DNA of 19,643 nt from JAVBSN01 sp031556525 (GTDB lineage Bacteria > Bacillota > Clostridia > Lachnospirales > Lachnospiraceae), in NCBI GenBank assembly GCA_031556525.1, contig JAVBSS010000058.1, positions 1 through 19,643 on the forward strand. Reading direction: 5' to 3'. The first letter of the stretch is position 1; the number at the start of each line of letters is the position of its first letter. This document shows positions 14,726-19,643 of the stretch, one piece after another. A model generated the notes under the pieces. That model saw only the letters and a list, made by a program, of their open reading frames with translations, had not been told where the DNA came from and did not search any database. The position numbers and the translations under genes were made by a program.

Positions 14726-16454
14726 ATCCTTCTTCCCCCTTATGCCAAACTTCTACTTCATATAGATTTCCTGTTCTTCTTATATGTTTTAATTCTCTTA
14801 CAATTTGTTTCGAACCTATAAAACAATCTTCTCCTAACATCCAGCAATTAAAGTTTGTACTAGGTGGTATTATAATTGTTTTTTCTTCAAGACTGTACTC
14901 AATAGTATTTTCATTATTTTCTAATGAATATTCTATATCTTCTTTTATTACACCAACAAATCCCATATCATAATTAGGATTTTCATATTGAGAGATATAT
15001 GGATGTATAATTGTAATTCCACCCATTTCCGTTTTCCCCATTAAACCACTAATCAATGTACATCCATCGCTTATGCCTTGAAAATGATTATGTTCAATCT
15101 CTTCTAGATTAGAATACATTTGATTAGAACTTGTTATTTCTATATCATATAAGGCTTTATCTTTCTGTTGTTCAAGATTATAAGTTTGATAATCCTTATA
15201 ATATATTGGTCTATATCCTGCCATAGGATAATAAGGAAAGAATCCTGGAAGAAAACTATTATTACCATTGGCATAGAATGTTGCACTTTTTCCTTTATAG
15301 CATATAGTAATATTGTCCATATTTCCTCTGTCACTATATATTTTAAGATAATCACCATCTCTATCATATTCTAATTCATTACCATCTTTATCTACAATAT
15401 TTTCTATCTTATATCCATGATACAGAGTCATAGGATATTCACTTAATGTAGCATTACTAAAAGTTAAAGTTACCTCTGCCTTTAATACTTGTTTTAATAC
15501 CATATTAATATTATATTCTTCAATATAATAATCAGCTTCAACATCCTTTACTTCATAATTATTATTCATATAATAACTCCAATCATAAAATAACGAATTA
15601 TCTTCTGTACTCATTAAACAACCAATAGGTTTGTATATCCCACTTGGTTGCTTATATATTATAAATAAACTGATTGGAATTAATATGAACGGAACTATAT
15701 ATTTTCTTGTTTTTTTATTAGCATATATATATGTAATGGATATTGTACAAAAAGAGATCCATCCTATAATTTTACTATATTCTTGTAACCCTGCAGGGTA
15801 GCCAAGATGTTCTCTCATTGCCACTCTCGTAAATCTGCTAAATATATAAAATATATCTCCTATTTCATATAATGCATCACTATACATACAATATTCATCT
15901 TGCAATAATATAATTATTAAAAACGATACTATTAAACATGTTAATATTCCTAACATTCTCACCTTAATATTACTAATTAACCAACTTAATAATATTATAA
16001 GAATTAACACCAATAATTCATAACATATAAATGAATTAAATCCCTCTAAAATATATTGCTTATAAAATATACCTTCTACTAATGCTTGTATCATAAATAA
16101 TATGTAATCAACTAATGTAACTATAAATGCTAATGATGTCATAACAAAAAAGCGTCTACAATACATTTTAGCTAGCCCTGTTTTGGTAGTAGATATTAGT
16201 TCCTCTATGTATTCACTTTTTATTTGACTTATATAATCAAATGATAATAATAGAAATAATATTGTAACTATAGGAATAACACCCATAGGTAAATACCATC
16301 CATAAAACACTTCATGAGGAATAGGAAAGTAATTTATAGAGTATAGCATACACCCTGACATATATATATTCTTAAATAATAATAATCCTATAAATAGTAT
16401 ACTTCTATATTTTCTTTTAAAAAAAGCTTTATATTCTAATATAATTCCATTCAT
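14712..16454 (-). CDS. ABC-2-type permease with large extracytoplasmic domain (M1-aminopeptidase-like N-domain)
   Basis: This 580-residue protein has about seven membrane helices in its first half, roughly at 17-38, 53-72, 103-125, 143-162, 165-187, 230-246 and 252-268. A soluble C-terminal part of about 300 residues (285-580) is probably outside the cell. Inside that part, ITICYKGKSATFYANGN and LPGFFPYYPMAGYRP recall the beta-sandwich N-domain of M1 aminopeptidases, which in some bacteria is fused to ABC-2 permeases. The catalytic HExxH motif is absent and the protein ends before such a domain would begin. It therefore looks like a non-enzymatic relative, perhaps a binding or sensing domain. 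It overlaps the small protein upstream by 26 bases and the ATPase downstream by 14. The domain assignment is my pattern judgement, not a search result. Confidence 0.7.
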   Translation of the reverse strand: MNGIILEYKAFFKRKYRSILFIGLLLFKNIYMSGCMLYSINYFPIPHEVFYGWYLPMGVIPIVTILFLLLSFDYISQIKSEYIEELISTTKTGLAKMYCRRFFVMTSLAFIVTLVDYILFMIQALVEGIFYKQYILEGFNSFICYELLVLILIILLSWLISNIKVRMLGILTCLIVSFLIIILLQDEYCMYSDALYEIGDIFYIFSRFTRVAMREHLGYPAGLQEYSKIIGWISFCTISITYIYANKKTRKYIVPFILIPISLFIIYKQPSGIYKPIGCLMSTEDNSLFYDWSYYMNNNYEVKDVEADYYIEEYNINMVLKQVLKAEVTLTFSNATLSEYPMTLYHGYKIENIVDKDGNELEYDRDGDYLKIYSDRGNMDNITICYKGKSATFYANGNNSFLPGFFPYYPMAGYRPIYYKDYQTYNLEQQKDKALYDIEITSSNQMYSNLEEIEHNHFQGISDGCTLISGLMGKTEMGGITIIHPYISQYENPNYDMGFVGVIKEDIEYSLENNENTIEYSLEEKTIIIPPSTNFNCWMLGEDCFIGSKQIVRELKHIRRTGNLYEVEVWHKGEEGFDSN

Positions 16455-16695
16455 ACTTATCTAATTCCTTTTTCTGAATACATAACTTACCACTATTTGT
16501 ACATGCTAAAACACCACCTTGAAAATATATCGGATGACTCATTCCTGAACTATGTGCCGATGCTTGATCTGCTGTTAAATTTGCGGATACCGATGTTGCA
16601 TTACTATTATTTCCACACATAAATACCATTAACACTACTGCCACAATCATAAATAACATTGGTTTCTCTTGAATTTTCTTTATATAATCTCTCAT
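16429..16695 (-). CDS. Small exported or membrane-anchored protein, unknown
   Basis: This 88-residue protein leads the ABC operon. It has a basic N-terminus (MRDYIKKIQEKP), a hydrophobic helix (13-26, LFMIVAVVLMVFM), and a Ser/Ala/Asn-rich stretch. The tail contains two cysteines (Cys65 and Cys72) and the ending KYEWNYIRI. Cleavage after SNA (33) by signal peptidase would leave about 55 residues; Cys27 does not sit in a good lipobox. AAGGAGGT lies six bases before the ATG. Its end overlaps the permease start by 26 bases, so its production is tied to the transporter. It could be the exported substrate, a secreted peptide, or an accessory subunit. I do not recognise a family. Confidence 0.75.
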   Translation of the reverse strand: MRDYIKKIQEKPMLFMIVAVVLMVFMCGNNSNATSVSANLTADQASAHSSGMSHPIYFQGGVLACTNSGKLCIQKKELDKYEWNYIRI

Positions 16696-16758
16696 ACTTA
16701 TACCTCCTTAAAAACCTAGCTAAGTGACACCTACTCCTCAAATGTAATATAACATAGT

Positions 16759-16764
16759 ATTATA
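16759..16764 (-). promoter_or_regulatory. Candidate -10 box for the AT-rich ABC operon
   Basis: TATAAT on the minus strand lies about 65 bases before the small-protein start, within an AT-rich gap with a TTACATGTTA near-palindrome upstream. The -35 is not clear. Confidence 0.3.
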
Positions 16765-16908
16765 AATTATTGTTGTAACATGTAATAAATTGTATATTTT
16801 AATGTAATTATTATTATACTACTTATAATTTAAAGCAAAAAAATAGAAATATAACCTAAATTATATTCCTAAACTTACTTATTACTATCTTCCTTAACCT
16901 CAAGTAAT

Positions 16909-17400
16909 CTATACATTAATATCTAATTGCAATACATAATCGTCCATAATAAATCCATTTCCTATGTCCGTTTTAACATCATCTATTTTATAAAATCCTT
17001 TGGCATAATACACCCCTAAACTATTATCATTATTCTTATTACATGTAAGATACATGAATTTCTTATTATTTTCTTTTCCATAATTAATTGCTGTTTTTAA
17101 TAGGAAAGAAGACAATCCTCTACCCCTATAATCTTTATGTAAATACAATTTGCTTAAAAATACCTTTTCCTCTTCAGGGTGTATTCCACAATATCCTATT
17201 AACGTATTCTTTTCATACGCTAGAAAATATATATATCCATCTGCAATTGCTTTTATTAATGCAGTCTTGCTTTGATACATCTCTACCATATAATCTATTT
17301 GCTCATCAGATATAATCTGTATAAAATATTCATGCCATATTTCATTAGCTAGTATAGCTAGTTCTTCTATTTCATTTTGTGTACAAATCTTTATCTCCAT
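16909..17400 (-). CDS. GNAT family N-acetyltransferase
   Basis: This 163-residue protein has the GNAT fold. Acetyl-CoA-binding motif A is LYLHKDYRGRGLSSFLL (about 104-120), with the R-G-x-G-L pyrophosphate loop. Preceding strands include LIGYCGIHPEEEKVFL, and a later N-x-x-S-L-G-V-Y-Y-A-K-G-F-Y motif closes the fold. The acceptor cannot be told from sequence; small-molecule amines or protein N-termini are typical. AAGGAG lies seven bases before the ATG. It lies downstream of a DUF1858 gene in the same direction but is separated from it by a hairpin, so it may have reduced read-through or its own weak promoter. Confidence 0.92.
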   Translation of the reverse strand: MEIKICTQNEIEELAILANEIWHEYFIQIISDEQIDYMVEMYQSKTALIKAIADGYIYFLAYEKNTLIGYCGIHPEEEKVFLSKLYLHKDYRGRGLSSFLLKTAINYGKENNKKFMYLTCNKNNDNSLGVYYAKGFYKIDDVKTDIGNGFIMDDYVLQLDINV

Positions 17401-17443
17401 ATAATTTCTCCTTGTGTAATAATATCTATCTCTAGATTAAACA

Positions 17444-17479
17444 ACCCCCTATAATAACCTTTCAGTTAGTATAAGGGGT
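17444..17479 (-). terminator. Hairpin between the DUF1858 gene and the acetyltransferase gene
   Basis: On the minus strand CCCCTTATA-C-TAAC, a six-base loop, then GTTA-T-TATAGGGG form a 13-bp stem with one mismatch, 15 bases after the DUF1858 stop. The following T-run is interrupted (TTGTTT), so it may be a leaky terminator or an mRNA-stabilising hairpin. Confidence 0.65.
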
Positions 17480-17493
17480 AATAAGTTTTAAGC

Positions 17494-17700
17494 CTATTTG
17501 TTTGCCATGTACTCGTTGATATCTTTAACTAATTCATCAGCATTCATTCCATGAACCATTGCTGCATCCTCTAAAGACTCACCTTGTGCAGATGGACATC
17601 CTATGCAATGCATTCCTGATGCCATTAAAATTGCCGCATTACCTGGGTCTACTGCTATTATATCTGCTATAATCATATCTTTGCTAACTGTTTGTGCCAT
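17494..17700 (-). CDS. DUF1858 / hybrid-cluster-associated redox disulfide protein
   Basis: This 68-residue cytoplasmic protein matches the DUF1858 small domain, with a redox-type CxxC pair: Cys32 and Cys35 in GMHCIGCPSAQGESLEDA. The opening VSKDMIIADIIAVDPG and the A-x-x-L-x-x-x-G-M-x-C spacing are typical. Relatives are found beside hybrid cluster (prismane) proteins and other anaerobic redox genes; a thiol-disulfide or metal-handling role is assumed, not shown. AGGAGG lies eight bases before the ATG and a near-consensus promoter lies upstream. It is divergent from pflB across a 500-base regulatory gap. Confidence 0.93.
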   Translation of the reverse strand: MAQTVSKDMIIADIIAVDPGNAAILMASGMHCIGCPSAQGESLEDAAMVHGMNADELVKDINEYMANK

Positions 17701-17751
17701 GATATATTCCTCCTAAGAATTATTTACTTATTATTATTTCAAATATTCTTG

Positions 17752-17780
17752 ATTATAATACAATCATTATTAAGTTTCAA
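17752..17780 (-). promoter_or_regulatory. Sigma-A promoter of the DUF1858 gene
   Basis: On the minus strand TTGAAA (17775-17780), a 17-base spacer and a perfect TATAAT (17752-17757) stand about 50 bases before the start codon. This is one of the two strongest promoters in the window. Confidence 0.82.
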
Positions 17781-17823
17781 GAGATGTGTACCTATTAATA
17801 CATTTTTTATAAATAGTAATCTA

Positions 17824-17978
17824 TCACTAAGCTCCTCTGCCAATCGTTAAGTGTTCAATGTCAGTTCTCTGCCAGTCATCAAGTGATACGGGTAATACCA
17901 TAGTCACTAAGTTCGATAAAACCTCACTAAGTGTCTAGGTATGCATTTTCACTAAACTCGACAAAACCTCGTTAAGTG
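17824..17978 (+). repeat. Four degenerate hairpin-forming repeat units upstream of pflB
   Basis: Four related units begin with TCA(C)TAAG-like and end in AAGTG: 17824-17853, 17861-17885, 17904-17933 and 17949-17978. Three are exactly 30 bases; the second is shorter. Units 1 and 2 share CTCTGCCA in the middle, units 3 and 4 share AAAACCTC. Each unit is an imperfect inverted repeat (CACT near one end, AGTG at the other). Start-to-start spacing is 37, 43 and 45 bases. The 500-base gap 17701-18200 contains no gene; it holds this array, promoters for both flanking genes and two palindromes. Confidence 0.6.
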
Positions 17979-17990
17979 AAAATTGTATAC
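17939..17990 (+). repeat. Extended inverted repeat around the fourth unit
   Basis: The perfect arms ATTTTCACT (17945-17953) and AGTGAAAAT (17975-17983) enclose the unit, and GTAT on both outer sides extends the stem after a small bulge. This is the strongest structure in the pflB upstream region. No T-run follows, so it is not a standard terminator. Confidence 0.55.
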
Positions 17991-17992
17991 AA
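17983..17992. promoter_or_regulatory. TTGTATACAA palindrome, candidate operator copy 1
   Basis: A perfect 10-base palindrome. Its 8-base core TGTATACA recurs at 18107-18114 within the pflB promoter, 123 bases downstream. Confidence 0.4.
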
Positions 17993-18084
17993 TATACCTC
18001 TTGATGAAACCATTACAATTCCTTGATTTTGTATTTACACTACACCCCTTTATGGCTATAAATGTACTTAAAAAAATACAAAGT

Positions 18085-18129
18085 AATTGCTTCAAAGCAA
18101 TTGACGTGTATACAATCTGCAACTATAAT
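18085..18129 (+). promoter_or_regulatory. Strong pflB promoter with overlapping palindromes
   Basis: TTGACG (18101-18106), exactly 17 bases, then TATAAT (18124-18129) make a near-consensus sigma-A promoter, giving a leader of about 65 bases. The inverted repeat AATTGC-TTCAAA-GCAATT (18085-18102) overlaps the -35 box and TGTATACA (18107-18114) lies in the spacer. Both are well placed for a repressor or redox regulator. I found no ZTP (pfl) riboswitch consensus in the leader. Confidence 0.8.
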
Positions 18130-18200
18130 AAGATTATAGAAAATACGGTAGATATTTTATCTATCCAGTATAATTTTTTATTCAAAAGGAGGATATTTTA

Positions 18201-19643
18201 ATGAAATCACAATGGACAGGTTTCACAGGTGGTCAATGGGAAAAAGAAGTTAACGTAAGAGACTTCATCCAAAAGAACTACACTGTTTATGAAGGAGATG
18301 ATGCTTTCTTAGTAGCACCTACTCAAAACACTAAAGATCTATGGGATCAAGTTATGGATCTTACAAAACAAGAGAGAGAAAGCGGCGGTGTTCTTGATAT
18401 GGATACTAAAGTTGTTTCTACACTTGTTTCACATGGTGCTGGTTACCTTAACAAAGACAAAGAAACAATCGTTGGTTTCCAAACTGACAAACCTTTCAAA
18501 AGAGGTATGAACGTATACGGTGGTATTCGTATGGCTATGAAAGCTTGCGAAGATAACGGATACAAAGTAGATGATGATGTTGTAGAATTTTTCTCAACTC
18601 ACAGAAAAACTCACAATGCTGGTGTATTTGATGCTTACAATGATCCAATCAGACGTTGTCGTTCAAATCATGTTATTACTGGTCTTCCTGATGCTTACGG
18701 TCGTGGACGTATCATCGGGGACTACAGAAGAATTGCTTTATATGGTATCGATTTCTTAATTCAAGATAAGAAAAACCAAAAAGATTCAACTCCAGACGTA
18801 ATGACTGCTGATAACATTAGAGATAGAGAAGAATTATCAGAGCAAATCAGAGCTCTTGCTGAATTAAAGCAAATGGCTGCTGCATACGGCCTTGATATTT
18901 CAGTTCCAGCTACAAATGTACAAGAAGCTATTCAATGGACTTACTTCGGTTACCTTGGTGCTGTTAAAGAGCAAAATGGTGCTGCAATGTCACTTGGACG
19001 TACTTCTACTTTCATCGATTGCTATGCTGAAAGAGATTTAGCTAACGGAACATTCACAGAGGAGCAAGTGCAAGAGTTTATCGATCATTTCGTAATGAAA
19101 TTAAGATGCGTTAAATTTGCTCGTACTCCAGAGTACAATCAATTATTCGCTGGAGATCCAGTATGGGTAACTGAGTCAATCGGTGGTGTTGGTATCGACG
19201 GAAGACCTTTAGTTTCTAAGACTTCTTTCAGATTCTTACACACATTAGATAACTTAGGTGCTGCTCCAGAACCAAACTTAACAGTATTATGGTCAACAAG
19301 ATTACCATTAAACTTCAAGAAATATTGTGCTAAGATGTCTATCAAGACTTCTTCAATCCAATATGAGAACGATGATTTAATGAGAGTAACTCATGGTGAT
19401 GATTACGCAATCGCTTGTTGTGTATCTTCTATGAGAGTTGGTAAGGAAATGCAATTCTTCGGAGCTAGAGCTAACCTTGCTAAATGTTTATTATACGCTA
19501 TCAACGGTGGTGTTGATGAGTGTACTAAGGCTCAAGTTGGTCCTGCTTACAGACCAATCACATCTGAGTACCTTGATTATGATGATGTAATGGCTAAATA
19601 CAAAGATATGATGGAATGGTTAGCAAGCGTATATGTTAACGCT
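18201..19643 (+). CDS. pflB: Pyruvate formate-lyase (formate C-acetyltransferase), N-terminal part
   Basis: The first 481 codons of PflB, the glycyl-radical enzyme that converts pyruvate and CoA to acetyl-CoA and formate in anaerobic fermentation; the gene runs off the right edge. It opens WTGFTGGQWEKEVNVRDFIQ, as in other PflB. Landmarks include GLPDAYGRGRIIGDYRR and the active-site pair Cys406-Cys407 in YAIACCVSSM, equivalent to Cys418-Cys419 of E. coli. The glycine-radical loop lies beyond the window. AAAGGAGG stands eight bases before the ATG. GC content and codon choice (many GGT, GCT, CTT and AAC codons) differ from the ATA-rich neighbours, as expected for a highly expressed gene. Confidence 0.97.
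   Translation, partial: MKSQWTGFTGGQWEKEVNVRDFIQKNYTVYEGDDAFLVAPTQNTKDLWDQVMDLTKQERESGGVLDMDTKVVSTLVSHGAGYLNKDKETIVGFQTDKPFKRGMNVYGGIRMAMKACEDNGYKVDDDVVEFFSTHRKTHNAGVFDAYNDPIRRCRSNHVITGLPDAYGRGRIIGDYRRIALYGIDFLIQDKKNQKDSTPDVMTADNIRDREELSEQIRALAELKQMAAAYGLDISVPATNVQEAIQWTYFGYLGAVKEQNGAAMSLGRTSTFIDCYAERDLANGTFTEEQVQEFIDHFVMKLRCVKFARTPEYNQLFAGDPVWVTESIGGVGIDGRPLVSKTSFRFLHTLDNLGAAPEPNLTVLWSTRLPLNFKKYCAKMSIKTSSIQYENDDLMRVTHGDDYAIACCVSSMRVGKEMQFFGARANLAKCLLYAINGGVDECTKAQVGPAYRPITSEYLDYDDVMAKYKDMMEWLASVYVNA

Noticed and set aside
16429..16695. Double-glycine leader peptide in the small exported protein (FQGG before VLAC)
   Set aside because: The upstream residues lack the usual double-glycine leader pattern and the protein already has a Sec-type hydrophobic start, so peptidase-ABC processing is not supported.
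17824..17978. CRISPR array
   Set aside because: Only four degenerate units with short unequal gaps and strong internal variation; no conserved repeat, no proper spacers and no cas genes nearby.
18130..18200. ZTP (pfl-motif) riboswitch in the pflB leader
   Set aside because: The leader after the predicted start is only about 65 bases and AT-rich, without the conserved G/C-rich core of that motif.
17983..18201. 72-codon plus-strand ORF overlapping the pflB promoter
   Set aside because: It spans the promoter and leader of pflB, has no ribosome binding site and reads as low-complexity AT-rich sequence.

Overview
The window looks like the chromosome of a low-GC, anaerobic, endospore-forming Clostridia, probably of the Lachnospirales. 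The evidence is the base composition, a fermentative pyruvate formate-lyase, the spore-cortex amidase CwlD, strong AGGAGG ribosome binding sites and Firmicutes-type MecA. I cannot name a genus from sequence alone. No rRNA, tRNA, CRISPR array or insertion sequence was seen.

Layout. (1) 1-4690, minus strand: ywlC, rpiB and atpZ, then the F0F1 ATP synthase operon atpI-B-E-F-H-A, with atpA leaving the window at the left edge. The c subunit carries the full sodium-binding signature, so the enzyme is probably Na+-coupled. A good promoter lies between atpZ and atpI. A GC-rich block that is open in all three frames follows rpiB. (2) 4890-7127, plus strand: cwlD and mecA, separated by about 730 bases that hold a decayed minus-strand gene. 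(3) 7190-13064, minus strand: a six-gene operon with a UgpB-like binding protein, two permeases and a UgpC/MsmX ATPase. It also encodes two cytoplasmic phosphoesterases, one GpdQ/CpdA-like phosphodiesterase and one LipA/MptpB-like phosphatase. I infer uptake and stepwise dephosphorylation of a phosphodiester such as a glycerophosphodiester. Strong hairpin terminators bound it on both sides. (4) 13250-16695, minus strand, very AT-rich: a small exported protein, an ABC-2-type permease with a large extracytoplasmic domain resembling the non-catalytic part of M1-aminopeptidase fusions, an ABC ATPase that starts at TTG, and a second permease with an apparent +1 frameshift. I do not recognise this system; it is the best candidate here for something undescribed. 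(5) 16909-17700, minus strand: a GNAT acetyltransferase and a DUF1858 redox-disulfide protein. (6) 17701-18200: a divergent intergenic region with four copies of a hairpin-forming 30-base unit, two TGTATACA palindromes and a near-consensus promoter. (7) 18201 to the end, plus strand: pflB, cut by the window edge.

Together these describe an anaerobe that makes ATP with a sodium-type synthase and by pyruvate formate-lyase fermentation, scavenges phosphorylated compounds, and carries a small AT-rich ABC export or defence-like cassette that may be decaying.
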